A stretch of DNA of 60,000 nt from Membranipora membranacea (taxonomy: Eukaryota; Bryozoa; Gymnolaemata; Cheilostomatida; Membraniporidae). This document shows, one piece after another, positions 1 through 12,403 of this stretch (position 1 is its first letter; every line of letters starts with the position of its first letter). The DNA lies in assembly GCA_914767715.1 (NCBI GenBank), contig OU612069.1:18289387-18349386 (forward strand), given 5' to 3'. A program made the translations under genes and the position numbers. The notes below the pieces were generated by a model that was not told where the DNA came from, searched no databases, and saw only the letters and a program-made list of their open reading frames with translations.

Positions 1-84
1 GTAATTAATATATAAATATCAGATAAAAAAGAGAATGAGAGGAAATATGAATATCAGGCGTTGCTGGTAGTTACGTCTGTCTGA

Positions 85-2084
85 CTAGCTTCCAGTGCCA
101 CTGCTTCGCCCAGCCTAGAATACAAGAAAGAAAATAAGATTGACTGCTGTACCAATGCATTTATGTTGCCATATTTATCGCCTCACATTAGATTGACCCA
201 ACTTGCGTAGAGACACTCAATACCCTGCAAATAACCTTGTGAGATGCTAATGGGAACAATTTGATGGCAGACTAACTACAGACTACTAACAATTATAAAT
301 TCTCTCTACCTACCATCTTCTTCAACTCGTTTTTGACGCGGTTGCTTGCTTGCTTAATCACTTCGGCCATCTCTCGGCTGATCTTATCCTCTGTCGCCCC
401 AGAGTGCCTATATCTGATCAGAAGAGAATCTACAAATAGGCAAAACAATACATTGTCAATTGCAGTATGTTGTGTGAAGTGTGAAATCAACACAATGGAG
501 CTGAGAATGTGCCCAGAATATAGAATGAGCAAATAGCTGGCTCACAGTAAAGCCTTGCACCCACCCTATTTTTTCTGAGGATTTTCTAATAGTTGTGTGC
601 TCCTGTGCATGGTGAGAACAATTCTAAGCTACTTATATGAGTTGTGCGCTCCTGTATTTTTGGTTTCAACCAACTGTGTTCCTGTGACAGTTATGCAGTT
701 GATGGGTACCGGACTTGATGGCAAGCAGTAATCGGAAAATGACAATAAAATAGGACAAGTACTCACCAACTATAAGCCTGTAGAGCTTTGTTGGCTTAAA
801 TGCCTCTTTCTTAACTCCGTTTCGCTCCATACCTATCATATTGAATTCCTTCATTGTCTCATCTGGTATCAACCTGAAACAACAAAATGGCATAGATGAT
901 AGACTAAGTGAGGTGTTCTCCTTTGATGTGAGTGAATCAAGAGCACCAACATGCTCACCATCTGGAAACCTCATTAACCAGAATCTTATATGAGCACCGA
1001 ACCTGACTGAACAAACAGAATACTAGAATCGCATGAAGAAACATAAATCAACTATCGAAAAACACAAGTAAGATATATTCCTCACCGTTTGATGAGAGTA
1101 CTGACGGCCTGCTTCACGTCCACACCTCCAACTGCTGCAAATCTCGCCATCTGTGTAAATGCAGTTTACTTAGTCATGTACATAATAAATAACATATATA
1201 ATATGTTGAGGATAGGGATGGAAGATTTATATATAGTCTTTGAAATAGAGCAATAAATATTGTGATACTTATGTAATGATAGATTCATTGTGCCCTTGTA
1301 TAGCATGAAACATGAAGAATATCAAGCGTTGTTGACAAGGAGAATTGTTATAACAGGCATTAGAGCAAGCAATGGGACTCAATGTATATTTGAATGTGAC
1401 CAATGATCTATACGCAACTGATAAATGTTACTCTGGTCAGATGGTAACCGGACATATTGCCACTGTTCGTATTGCCACTGTTCGTATTGCCACCACCTAT
1501 TTATTACTATGCGGTTGGGGGGTTTGGTTTTTTTGGGAAGGGGCCTTGAGGGTCTAAACGATTGTGGTTTGGGAAATTTTAGATAGTGCCAAAGTGTTAG
1601 TGGCAATATGAAGCGGATCCCAGATGCCCCACCGAGTCCAAAGGACAAATTGATACTTTAAAAACCATAGGCCTATAATACATATTTTGCCAAACCAAAA
1701 CCAGGAGGAAAAATGTGGATACCCCAATTAATCGAAGGCCTGTACATCAAATTAGTACAAGTCTAATCATTTCATCAATAAGCATCTCTGGAAGTACAGA
1801 TCGGCTAACAGCCTACGCTACATATATTATGGGTGTTACAAGTGGACCAATCATAAGATTCATAAACTAAAATACATGTACTTACTTCCTGTGAACCTCG
1901 CCTTCACCAGCGGGAAGGTGAGCTAATCTGATGCTGGAGGAAGGCCCTCACTCATGGCCTTTGACAGTCCTGACTTGGGCCATTGGAGTGTCCTAAGGGA
2001 TTTCTTGACCCAGCTTTGTGGTACTGTATCTTCCCGCTCTTTGTTTTTGGAGATATAAGCTGCTCTCACATACTTTATAGTATC
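85..2084 (-). pseudogene. Spliced DUF4806-like gene, probably the second gene of the adjacent EnSpm/CACTA-like element
   Basis: Joined minus-strand exons: 1886-2084, 1086-1150, 767-873, 314-429 and terminal 85-114. The last four join with consistent splice phases (1150 to 85) and end in TAG. They encode a GGVDVKQAVSTLIKR start, an F-N-x-x-G centre, KLYRLIV, then a helical end (REMAEVIKQASNRVK). This order matches the DUF4806 domain as I know it: GGxDVxxAVxxxLKR, then FxWxG, then a C-terminal (A/V)IKxWLxxAK-type helix. Exon 1886-2084 has the V-P-x-x-W-V ... W-P segment often seen N-terminal to that domain. It carries an in-frame TAG (1923-1925) where a Trp would be expected, while related-looking sequence continues to a good donor at 1885. 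The junction from 1886 to 1150 is out of phase, so an exon may be missing or the gene is decayed. DUF4806 has no known biochemical function. It lies downstream of, and on the same strand as, the transposase at 3433-5019. Confidence 0.55.
1458..1497. repeat. Short tandem repeat, about 17-bp unit
   Basis: A unit containing TATTGCCACTGTTC is repeated almost exactly three times. It lies in a putative intron of the DUF4806-like gene and accounts for the overlapping open frames seen on both strands here. Confidence 0.7.
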
Positions 2085-2497
2085 CTGTAAAAGAAAGAAA
2101 ACCAAAAGGAGATATCGCCTAAAGAGGCAAAAGTGAGCAGCAGTTGTCACCAACCATAAATGAATACCCATTAAACTCTGGAGGAACAATATCAAGGGAC
2201 AAGGAGACATAAGGCGGTTTCGTTCCCAAAGTCCATATTTAAGTGTTCTGTGCGCTGAGATCCCTAATGAATCTCACCCACCCACCACTACGGGGAAGCC
2301 AAACACATTAGGGGGCACAAACTACATATTTACAATATATTACACTATGTACAAGTTAACTATTAAAATTATATGAAGGAATAATAATAACACATACTAA
2401 TGACTACAAAACACCAACTAATAGTAGACGACCCTCTCCTATAATAATAGACATAGCATGTGCCTAAACAATCTGAAAATACTATGATGTTATTAAA

Positions 2498-3065
2498 TTA
2501 CAGCGCACTATGTACATCCTTCATGAGACTCACACAGCTGCGACACCTATAACTCAACTTCCACCAAAATATACTATACAGAATATAATATACACTACTA
2601 ATAATATCTAGATCTATTCTACCACCAAAATATATACAATAATGCATGAAATACAGAATAATATGTAACCTCCACCGAAATATACAATACATAAGATAAT
2701 ACATACTATTTGCAAAATACTGAACAAGGCTATATCTAAAACTAATCTAATACTAAGATATAGAGTATATACACTATATACAGTAAACACACACCACACA
2801 CACACACCACACACACACACACCACACACAACAAGGCTATATCTAAAACTAATCTAATACTAAGATATAGGGTACACTATACAGTAAACACACGCCGCCA
2901 AAATATATACAATAATGCATGAGATACAGAATAATATGTAACCTCCACCGAAATATACAATACATAAGATAATACATACTATTTACAAAATACTGAACAC
3001 GGCTATATCTAAAACTAATATAATAGGCCTACTAAGATATAGGGTATACACTATATACAGTGCTG
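2498..3065. repeat. Tandemly duplicated AT-rich block with a CA-rich microsatellite
   Basis: A block of about 230 bp (approx. 2622-2830) is repeated at approx. 2832-3065. Both contain CTCCACCGAAATATACAATA and a GGCTATATCTAAAACTAAT segment. An interrupted (CA)n tract lies at 2788-2831 at the junction. The block separates the transposase from the DUF4806-like exons. No coding potential is supported here; the open frames are by-products of low complexity. Confidence 0.7.
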
Positions 3066-3146
3066 TCAATTCACAACTTAAAATCATACATCAATGCACT
3101 ATCAATCTGTTATGGATCTTGCCAGAGTGCTTAGAGAGCAGCCACA

Positions 3147-3425
3147 TTATACATTCACCCTATGCCGCAATGGTAAAAGAGCAAGAGAATTCCCACCCTC
3201 ACCGTAGGGCACACTGGCAACCTTACGTAATATATCTGTCGGCCTAGCACGTGTAGTCACAATTTCACACAACTGTGATCTCCTAATAGTGGAAATGCCA
3301 AACAGTTTTGACCTACATGGCACGGTATACAAGTCTGACATTATACGACGTGGAAGCCTTTTCACTAGTAAGTCACCGTCATCAAAGCCTACAATCATTG
3401 CTACCTTTCTGTCTTTAAGGAGCAC
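3147..3425 (-). pseudogene. Detached C-terminal part of the Tnp2-like transposase
   Basis: This minus-strand frame starts within a few bases of the transposase stop codon. It reads VLLKDRKVAMIVGFDDGDL followed by about 75 residues ending in LALLPLRHRVNV. Animal Tnp2-type proteins normally end with such a segment: a (N)CVxLKDG-like strand and a beta-rich tail finishing in a short LPLxH motif. It is therefore the natural continuation of the 3433-5019 frame, displaced by a TGA stop and a small frame shift around 3420-3435. Together these indicate that this transposase copy is inactivated or has a sequence error at the junction. Confidence 0.65.
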
Positions 3426-3432
3426 AGTTCCA

Positions 3433-5019
3433 TCACGTAGATTCAGACATTCTCTTAGCGATTTGAGTTACCACACTACTACCGTTTCGAACTAATCTAG
3501 TAAGGGAACCCAGAAAGTTTTCGTATGGGAAGGATGATATGTCATTCAGACTGCAGCCATGATTAACACAGTCATCCACCAAGTGCACCAGACTGTGAAC
3601 ATTGTATGACAAAAACCACTCTCCATACAAAACCTTACTCTTCTCAACAAACACGTGCAGCAATTCACGGGCATACTCCAGATGCTCTTGTCTAAATGCA
3701 TCATCATCATCAAGCAAAATAGACATGGCAAGAGAGAGGGAAACAAAATGATTGTAATAACTACGGCGTAACCTGCCTAACAAAACAACTGGACCTGTAT
3801 ACAAAAGAAACTGTCTCCATTCGGTGGCCTTCCAATACTTCCACTCTTCTATCGACCGTGGCTGACGGGCCATATCACTTGGAAGGCACAGTGAGAGATC
3901 ACCCAAGGCAGACCCTATACCTCTAAACTCAACATCACTCAGAGACGCAGGTGAGACTCTCTCTTCCCTCCAAAACTTAACAACCCTCTTCATCACGCCC
4001 AAACAAACAAGATGCATGTAATCCAGTACAAATTGAGTAACACACCCCACAATACCACTGAATGGACTGCTACCTATTTGATGGGTCCCTTCGTACATCT
4101 CTAAAGCAAACATTTCATCAAACCTCACTGCGCCATTAGCATCTAGAAATGCAGTTCGGTTGTTGACCCTTCTCCCTACTGTACAGCACCTCTCACACCC
4201 ATGACAACCTTGGTGACCGGTGATTTGTTTCAGCATAGCCCTAGCAGGTGCATCACATACAAGGGCATCAATTACCACCTCGTAAATATTAGGGCCATGG
4301 TTAAAACCATCTTTGAGCTCCCGCAATTCCGCGACAAAGTCTTCCAAATAGTGATGCACATCCTTTGGCTTTCCACTACCATGCCAAAGAGCAATTACTT
4401 TCGGCTGAGACTTGTTTATGGACACAAGGATTGGCCACAATCTTGATTTTTTTGACTTAAAATTTTGAGCCCCATCAATGTTGATTTGAAGATGAAATTT
4501 CTTTAGGTCAGGATTAGCATCAATCAAGGGTAGGAGGTGTGTTTTAATGCCAAAATACAAATATTCACCACCAGAATTTTCACATGTGACCACAGTTCGT
4601 TTTGTGGATAAGAGTGTACGGCAATCTAGTGGTGATTCTTTAAAATGTTGGTTGAGAATTTTGAGCAAGGCATTTCCTGCATTTCTAGTTATACCAAAGT
4701 CGGTCATCCAAGTAGCTAATACCTTAGGCAACTCGTCACACTCATCAAGGCTAGGATTACCCTCAGCCCTGTCAAAACACACATCGCTTCCATCGTCGTC
4801 ACTAGCATCACTATCTATATCGCTATCTACACCATGAAGGCCTTGATCGATGCAAGATCGATCCAGTGGATTTACACATAAAACATCATCAGCACACACA
4901 GACTCATTGTCCTCTAAATCGGAAAAACTTAAGTCAGATACTGGGATATCATCTATAATACGTTGGGCTAATTTCTGGTTTGACCTCCAGAGTTTAACAC
5001 GTTTACTTTGGTTTAGCAT
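3433..5019 (-). CDS. EnSpm/CACTA-like (Tnp2-type) transposase, 528 residues, C terminus displaced
   Basis: DNA transposase of the EnSpm/CACTA superfamily, which cuts and pastes its element. The N-terminal 100 residues are acidic and Asp/Ser-rich. The core starts near residue 100. Candidate catalytic acids are D182 (in NIDG) and D256 (in VCDAPA), with a late acid at E500 (in FPYEN). A CHGCERC zinc-ribbon-like cluster lies at about 272-278, and the signature DYMHLVCLGVMKR at about 333-345. The NxHxLxH-type motif (NVHSLVHLVDD) at about 473-483 is also typical. The family usually continues about 90 residues further, and that part is found in another frame at 3147-3425. The ATG at 5017-5019 gives a sensible N terminus, but an upstream exon cannot be excluded. 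The DUF4806-like gene follows on the same strand. Confidence 0.85.
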   Translation of the reverse strand: MLNQSKRVKLWRSNQKLAQRIIDDIPVSDLSFSDLEDNESVCADDVLCVNPLDRSCIDQGLHGVDSDIDSDASDDDGSDVCFDRAEGNPSLDECDELPKVLATWMTDFGITRNAGNALLKILNQHFKESPLDCRTLLSTKRTVVTCENSGGEYLYFGIKTHLLPLIDANPDLKKFHLQINIDGAQNFKSKKSRLWPILVSINKSQPKVIALWHGSGKPKDVHHYLEDFVAELRELKDGFNHGPNIYEVVIDALVCDAPARAMLKQITGHQGCHGCERCCTVGRRVNNRTAFLDANGAVRFDEMFALEMYEGTHQIGSSPFSGIVGCVTQFVLDYMHLVCLGVMKRVVKFWREERVSPASLSDVEFRGIGSALGDLSLCLPSDMARQPRSIEEWKYWKATEWRQFLLYTGPVVLLGRLRRSYYNHFVSLSLAMSILLDDDDAFRQEHLEYARELLHVFVEKSKVLYGEWFLSYNVHSLVHLVDDCVNHGCSLNDISSFPYENFLGSLTRLVRNGSSVVTQIAKRMSEST

Positions 5020-5399
5020 TTTTGCTCACCATGGGCGTCTCTCGATTCTTTCACACCAAGACAAGTCAATCTATATAAAAAGAAAACCAATAATCAAGTA
5101 GTATAAGTAGAAGTATAATTCCTGCAAGTATCCATTATTGTCAGTCCGGAGACAAGAATACTCTTTGTTCCGTTGCGTAGATCATGTCAAAAAAACACAT
5201 CACATTGGCTCAGTGTTGATCTAATCAACTGAAAGTGGCTATCCTGCCTGACTCACAGAACAATATTATGAACTAGAAGTCTCACAGACATGGGTATATT
5301 ATTCTACACTATACACTACGGATAAGATAGTTGCCAACAATGGAAACAGAGTATTATTAAAGTACTATTCAATTCAGATATATATTTCCACCAGCCGCC

Positions 5400-5605
5400 G
5401 CTTTCTAAAAGATACACCAGTACCCATGAATTCTCACCATGGTGGTAACAGCAAGTTGGGGCCAGTGTTAATGAGAAAGCTTTCAACTCTGAGGTCTGGT
5501 GTTAATTACACCCGGCTGTCACGTGTACCACACGTAAAACTGCTACGTAGAGTTTTTACCATATCACCACTAGTGTTATTTTGGTGTGTGCCCACTGGGT
5601 AAGAC
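5400..5605 (-). mobile_element. Probable 5' subterminal region of the EnSpm/CACTA-like element
   Basis: Upstream of the transposase start, the minus strand carries several spaced copies of a motif like TTAACACTGG: near 5466 (AGTGTTAAT), near 5500 (GGTGTTAATT) and near 5572 (AGTGTTATT). The cluster ends near GCCCACTGGGT at 5587-5597. Repeated short subterminal motifs are characteristic of CACTA elements. The terminus itself is not certain and no matching end is visible at the left edge, so the element probably continues beyond position 1. Confidence 0.35.
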
Positions 5606-5619
5606 AGAGGCTGTTGAAT

Positions 5620-8600
5620 GACACATAATCAGCATACACACACTCTTTAGTTATTATGGGAAGCAGCTGACTCAACCCCACTAACAAGTAAGTGTCAGTA
5701 TCTCAACATAATCTGTATTCAATCGTATCAACTCTGTCTTCTTATGTTTAAAGAAGACAAAGTGTTGGGCTCCCATTTTTATTTCAACTCCTACTAAGCG
5801 AGGTATCCGTCTCCTTCTCAACTTTTTTTCTACTGCAATTCCGCTACATTCCATGGCTCAATTATTATTGGTTTATTTTTTGCTATAAATCTGTATAGCA
5901 TCTGCAGCGCTCTGTGTTATTTCGGAGCTCTCTGGCTGTTTGGGCATACTGTTTACACATTTTTTTTATCCAGGGAGAGTTCCAAGCCTTCTAAAATGTG
6001 TTTACAAGTCTTGCAAGGTCTGTTCCTCACTTAAAATTAACTGTTTCTCACAAGTATGTGGCACTACGGTGTATCAATTTTTTTTTCATCAGATATCACC
6101 TGAATCTTCTGAAAACATTTCCACTTCCACATCCATTTCCACTTCCATGAATTAGAGTCAGCTGTTGATTAAATTCCTTGAAGCAATAGGACTGAAATAA
6201 CCAAGATCTCTGTTCTGTTTTCATTACTGGGCAATCTATCTGGTTTGTGTTGCTTTTTTTTTTTGCTCCAAACACATGCATGTTTGGTTTTTTTGGTCAG
6301 ATTTTAGAAAATCACACAACCTACCTACCTACCAACAGAGTATCTGTTTCTTTGCGTTATATTTAGGCGGATATGTTCAATAATTGAGTTTTGGCTTGTC
6401 TTTCTTTAAATTTGTACTGGAAATTACTGCCTTGTAATTTTGGTAGGAAATGGCTGGTATGCCCATCGGCAGAACGCAGAATATGAATTTCCTTTCAACT
6501 TAGTTTTTTCTATGTCACAACTGTTGGTTGTTGGTGTACAACGTAATGTGCAATCGCCCTTTGAATTGGCTCTGGCTCTTAACATAATACTGAAGAATTA
6601 TGAAGGTTAGTGATATGATCCCAGATTATCAGCTTCTCGTGGCTGAAACAGATGATGGAAGAAAGTGAAATTTGTCATTTTTAATGTTACTGACAATATG
6701 ACAGCGTCATGACTCTCAGTTGTTATGTTCTATAAATCGCATTTTGTAATTGCTATGTAATAGTATAAAAAGATAAGAAGCCAGATGCAACCAGCTATAC
6801 ATAGTCCAGTTTCCTACTTTCGCCTTCATCAGATCGAGAAATCAGCAATGAAATAAATTTCTTCGCCCATCTGCACGCCGGTTAACACTCATATTTATTT
6901 CTCAAGACCAGCACTGGGCTTGAAAATTACCGGTAGGCAGAAGCACCGTCTACTACCTTTCTTTAACAAAGCTGAACCATTATTACTGATGGCTAAATTT
7001 TTTTATTTTCTTTCAGATGCCTAATCTTTAAGTAAATGTCGCCCATCTCCATATAACCTGATATAATACCACTACTCCTACTTATACTAGTTGGTATAGG
7101 ATCTTCTCAGCAATATCAAGCGGTTTTCAGTACCAATTTACTCAGCGTCTGTTTGTCTCTAGTTACACCTCAAAGGCCATTGTCAGTCAGGGATATGTCT
7201 GAGAGGTTGAATACCACGCCATCCCAAATGTCAAGAATTCTTTCATTCCTACACCCCTTTTTTCTTGTTCTTTTTCGTCCATCTCATATTGTCCTTTACA
7301 AATAGATTCCTAGACATCTGGGACCATTGGGAATTCGCCATTGCGGGCCGATTTTGCTATAGAGGCTGCATTTGCCACTTGGTCGAAATTGAAGTTTGAT
7401 GGTTTCAGGGCAGTCTTGGGGCTGTTTTTTTGTGTTTTTGTGATTTTCTCTAGTGTTATTTGTCTAACCACATAAGACACACTTGTGAAGCATATTATAT
7501 TTCAAAGAATTGCAGTGTTCACTGGCTCAGTGATGGCGGTGCATTTAGATGTGACTCTTGATCTGAGCTGTCTGCTCTGGCTGTGTGACATACCATAAAA
7601 TCTGAATAACACTTCCTGCATCATGAGTTGCACTAGGAATTTACCAAGGAGTAAATAAAAACTCGATAGAACAATTCATCATCATGTTGTTAGGTTGAAA
7701 CCATCACAATTCAGTAACAATAATATCAGTATAGTACCTTATGAAGAATTTTAAAAAAATTTACCGCCTGGTTAACAGCCACCTGTATGAACTCTTTTGC
7801 TGTTTATACATCGCTTCAGTCTGTCGATAACATGAAAATATTAGTCAGGCTGTACTTTGTCGTAATATGATATTCCTTTTCATGTTGCAGATCTTTAAAC
7901 GATAAGGAGGAGCTGTTTGTAAATTTGCTTGAGACCTAGATTTAACTTTACCCTTTTCCCTTACTTTTCTGACCAGGCTGGTTTTTCTAATTTACCAGAT
8001 GGGGACTTGCCTTGAGAGCGTACATAGCCTGAGTTGAAGAGGGGCAAGCCATATGCATTATCAAAAATGAAAATTTTGGTGTGATTTCTCCACAAGATCA
8101 CACATTACTCTTTCCTTGTTTTTCACATCACATCACATCACAAATGATGGGGAAAGTTCTACATGCCGATGAACCATAATACTAAAAACGATAAATGTAA
8201 AATAAATGTCCTTTACCTTTATATGCTGGGAATGAAGTATGCGCTGAATTTTATGGATTCGGGTAGAGAGATGATAGGGTTAATCAACTATTGTAATCCT
8301 GGTATGTATTCATTACTTGCTACAAATGAGCTCTTGATGTAATAGTATATCATTATCAGCCATCTCAGTTATATGGTGTACAGGAAGCAATTTTGGCATT
8401 TTTCACTCTCACTCTTGGATGGTAGTTCCTTTGCAGTTGTTTGCACTAGTATTAATCCATATGTTGTGGCTTACCTTAAGAGCTGTGCAGGAAACCCTCT
8501 TTGCTATGATCGCGGACAGTCATATCCATAATTGTTTGCATAGGGTATGCCCTTCCATACTTCCTTCCATAATGTGACGATGACTGCCGGCCTGGATTTT

Positions 8601-9400
8601 CCCATCTCTGGTATCATCTGCAGCAATAAGAACCCATTCAAAGACCTATTTTGCGGCTGCCAGTCCCCAAATAGGTATCCGGTTGCTTTAAACACACTCA
8701 GACACAAATTTCATTGGGATGGATGGGTTTGCAACATGAGTTGATTGGTTTTAGGCACTCATCACCAGGGTGATAAACCCATCAGGATGTGTTTGCTACG
8801 ATTCTATGGCGATTGATGGATGCCATTTGCCATTCCGACCAGGTCATTGATTGAGTACAAACGAGGCCTAAAAGCGAAAATATTTTGGTGGAGGAGAGTG
8901 GGGTTAGTTATTTTTAGATGAAAGCGCAGAGGTTGATTATTTTTTCAATTTTCATTGGATAATTGAGTGGAGGGCCTTAAATGACTCTGCTGCTGCTGGT
9001 CTGAATAATGAAGAAAATAACGTTTTTTGTTTACTTCTAACGGCTAAAGTAACAATCAGGGATAAATATGTCGATAGTACACACTACACAGGCCCATGTT
9101 ATCTTTTGAATAACAACAGTAGTCGATCTCAACTCCCCAAATGTATACACTCCAAATAATGAAGCATAGCTGATTGAAAACTTGGTGTGTGACAAAGAAC
9201 CTAAACCTAACAACGAGGCCCACTTCACCTATATTTAGATTGTTTAATAAGTTTGAGGAAATAATTCAATCCCTCCAAATGCAGTCTTTATCACTGCATT
9301 GTGAGTTTGCAAAGACAACTTGCACAGATTGCCTCAAATATTAGCATTCTGATATTGTATAGTGGTATAATATATTTTCAGTAGTTTTGCCATATCTTTA
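5620..9400. other. No firm gene; AT-rich non-coding sequence
   Basis: I see no recognisable protein, RNA gene or transposon here. One short open stretch between a good acceptor and donor on the plus strand (8624-8674, IRTHSKTYFAAASPQI) could be an exon but has no partner. Runs of T and homopolymer-rich stretches are common. Confidence 0.5.
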
Positions 9401-9407
9401 TTTACAG

Positions 9408-9476
9408 CCCAAAGTCCGATGCTGCGATCTTTCAACTTACTCCAATGGCGAGAAAGTTGAGACGAGTACTATTTAA
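9408..9476 (+). CDS. Candidate terminal exon, product unknown
   Basis: After a good acceptor (TTTATTTACAG) an open stretch of 22 codons, PKVRCCDLSTYSNGEKVETS plus two residues, runs to TAA. The composition looks protein-like but I recognise no family and found no upstream exon with a matching phase. Support rests only on the splice site and composition. Confidence 0.25.
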   Translation, partial: PKVRCCDLSTYSNGEKVETSTI

Positions 9477-9843
9477 ATTTCATATGTTGATCAGCAGAGA
9501 GCTCTCGGTCAGAGTTCATATCAACATGGTTCTGTGCAGTTCTGGTATAGCTATCATGCCACAGTATGATACTGTCATACGGTTTTGAAAGTCTTATCTC
9601 AGTCTCCCTCATTTAAGTGTGGAAATTGTTTACTGGATGGTGGTTTACTTATAGTGTTTTATCGGGTGTGTGTGTGTGTTGTTATGGTGGTGCTCACAAA
9701 GTTTAATCACACATTCCATGTTTCAATACGAGCTATAGTGTATTTGTATTTGGTGTGTATGGTTTTAGCAATGAACTCCATTGGTTTTAGGTACCAATAT
9801 AAACGTGTACTGGCTGCTCACTTTATACCCTTTATCATTTTAG

Positions 9844-10294
9844 GGATGCGTATCCCTCTAGAAGACCCGAAAATATATTCTCCAACAGGTATGTGTCAAT
9901 TAAAACATTTTACCACTTAATCGCCTAGATGTAATGAGGAATTATTCCCGACTGACCTCTTGAGAGATAGGAGATTGGACAACTGTATATTGTTTTCATT
10001 TTCTGTTCACCTTAGGTCGTCTTCTCTCCAAACAGTTGATATGAGAAATGTTAGGAATTGCAGGCAAAAATTGTTGTTAGCACTAGATAGGATACACTTT
10101 AGGTAAATGAATTAGTAGATTTGCATCGTACCAAATAATCAGTTATGTGTATACTGACTGAGATAACAATAGTGATATGTATTCAATTTTATATTATAGA
10201 ACACAAAGATAAGTCACTGATGTTTCTGAAGCAGGCTGCCCTCCGAGTTCAAAACGCTCTAACTAAGCCAGCACTAACTCTAGATTTATGGTAA
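9844..10294 (+). CDS. Two-exon C-terminal fragment of an unknown protein
   Basis: Exon 9844-9888 lies between a TTTATCATTTTAG acceptor and a GTATGTG donor and reads MRIPLEDPKIYSPT. Exon 10200-10294 joins it in phase (1 nt plus 2 nt) and reads EHKDKSLMFLKQAALRVQNA, then LTKPALTLDLW and tandem TAA stops. AATAAA overlaps the stop (10293-10298), so this could be the real gene end. Alternatively the GT inside TGGTAATA is a donor and the gene continues. Charged, helical composition argues for real coding sequence. I do not recognise the protein, and the upstream exons are not identified. Confidence 0.45.
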
Positions 10295-11035
10295 TAAAAA
10301 GGTATACCAAAAGGCATATTGTGTGCATGGAATTTGGAATGTGTTGTAAGTCTGGCACCAAACTTATGGTTGAATGCTGGGAATGTGCATATTGCAAGTC
10401 TTCCAATCATTCTCAGGAATAAGATTCACCCTTATTTTTGCACACTGATTTTGGTAGCCCACTCCGCAATGGTTCAAAATGAAAGTTCAATGCAGTTGAC
10501 TATGAATTGTTTTGGAAACATAAAAAATATAAAGAGTAGGTCCAACTGAAAGTCTAGGCAGTGAACTTTGGTTCTAGAAAAGAACAATTTATTCTCTGAT
10601 TATTAGGTGCGGCCTCCAACAGTAATGGTGACATAGTACCACCTTCCGCCATGCTGATGTTGATATCCAGCTAGCCACGATGTCACCATCACCCAGGTAT
10701 TTCAATCTACTTAATGGAAGCAACTTATGCATAATTAGAAAAAAATGTCTTACATGTATATTTGGCAGTGTGACAAAAACATTGCAGAAAGATAGCCTGC
10801 CTAGCCTTGTGTACTCTTGAATATTTTTCATTTTTAATACTCTATGGCTGCATGGCCCGCATATTTTAGTGGATTGGATATAGTATGATGCCAAAACATA
10901 TACTTGACAGCAATGCCATAAAATCATAGGGGACAGGATGTATATCACTTGTATATGTATTTTATAAATATTATATCTATTTAGATGTAAACACTGCTGA
11001 CTAATTTACACCCTTTGTGTTTTAGACTATTGGTG

Positions 11036-11112
11036 CAAAGTATTGTAACAGTGAAAAAATGTCAAAGCCTGCAGAAGAGCAGACAGCACTGGGCATTAAT
11101 TCTTTCACCAGG
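11036..11112 (+). CDS. Candidate internal exon, product unknown
   Basis: The segment sits between a TTTGTGTTTTAG acceptor and a GTTTGTGA donor and is open in two frames. One reads TIGAKYCNSEKMSKPAEEQ, then TALGINSFTR. It could belong to the same plus-strand transcription unit as 9844-10294, but no phase-consistent join was found. Confidence 0.25.
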
Positions 11113-11204
11113 TTTGTGACAAATTTCAAAACAAAAGCCATGTAATTAACTTGTCAGCTACTATTACTGTTCCTTATTAATCTAATGTCATCATTCTTAA
11201 ATCA

Positions 11205-11575
11205 ACAGCGTCGACAGAATCAGGATACATTATCTTTCTGACATTTGCAGTTTTCTGTCCTTACAAAAACTGTGATCGGACAACTGTACATTGTTTACAT
11301 TTTGTTCATGTGAGAAGACAATCACCCATCAACAAAAAACATACAAACAATGTATACTTTTCTGATCTCTAATATTGTACGGGCAGAGAACTCTAATTGC
11401 CAGGAAGATTAGCGCATCCTAAATCAGACGTAGGTGTTTACTCATGTTTGGGTAGTGATGTGAGTAACTTCTGTCTCTTTTGCCCGAATCAGCAGCGTAG
11501 ACAGAATTACGATACATTATCATTCTGAAATTTGCAGTTTTCTGTCCTTACAGAAATTGTAAACGGACAACTATA
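11205..11575 (+). repeat. Pair of related blocks (about 85 bp, 280 bp apart)
   Basis: Blocks at approx. 11205-11292 and 11488-11572 share AGACAGAAT..GATACATTATC, TTTGCAGTTTTCTGTCCTTAC and GGACAACT. A shorter relative (GGACAACTGTATATTGTTT) lies near 9975-9995. They are part of a locally duplicated region that continues into the exon-like units downstream. Confidence 0.6.
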
Positions 11576-12403
11576 CTTGATAAAGTGACAAAGAGCCCCT
11601 GCAGTCATTAGTAGAGTTGGCAAATACCACTCACTGACCACGACTCATTTAATATTTTTCAGATGCCCTGGCGCAGAGCTGTAGACAAAGAAATTGTGTG
11701 TGTAGTTATGGAGAGTAATGCTTGGTAGACACCTGTAACATCGAATTAAAAGGTAAGTTGAATCAAGGACACCAGTCATCCCCAATGCGATTTGTTTTGA
11801 TGGTTTGAGTATTTGCCTAATGGTTTTATAAACAAATTATTCACTAATTTATTTATTTACCACTGAATTACTTTGAAAATTCTTCAAATTTATTGTCTTC
11901 GCCTTGTCATAGTCTAACAAGTATAAATTAACAATGAAATTGACTCTGTCTCCTCCGATCACCCCTGCCACAGATTTTCATCTGTGTCTAGTTTATTATA
12001 ATACTGAGTGTGGTTTTAATTAGAGACTCACTCACTATTTGTTCGGACTCCTGCAGATGAAGTGTGGATAAATCGTGGACAGCCACTTACCATTCTTTCA
12101 ATCCTATAACTGATAAATTTGAAAATCGGGTATCCCAATGTGCATAACGCAACAGAGGACCTCGCATCAAATTTGTCTTGCGACCGGCTTTTCTGACCGT
12201 TTGAGTGTATATGAATATATAGAAATTAGCTCATCACAAATTTTTCTTCTCCCAACCTTTTCGCGGGAAGAGAGCTCTAACACAAACTAGGCAGAAAGAT
12301 GAATATCTACCTGTTTTGAAATGATGATGCTTCAACATTCACAGCGACTTTTTTAATATTTTTCAGATGCCCATGCACAGAGAGAGAAATAGAGAGTGTA
12401 GTA

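Noticed and set aside
1372-1648. Overlapping small frames on both strands
   Set aside because: Depend on a 17-bp tandem repeat and have no splice or family support.
2498-2829. Tyr/Cys/Ile-rich minus-strand frames
   Set aside because: Low-complexity translation of AT-rich duplicated blocks and a CA microsatellite.
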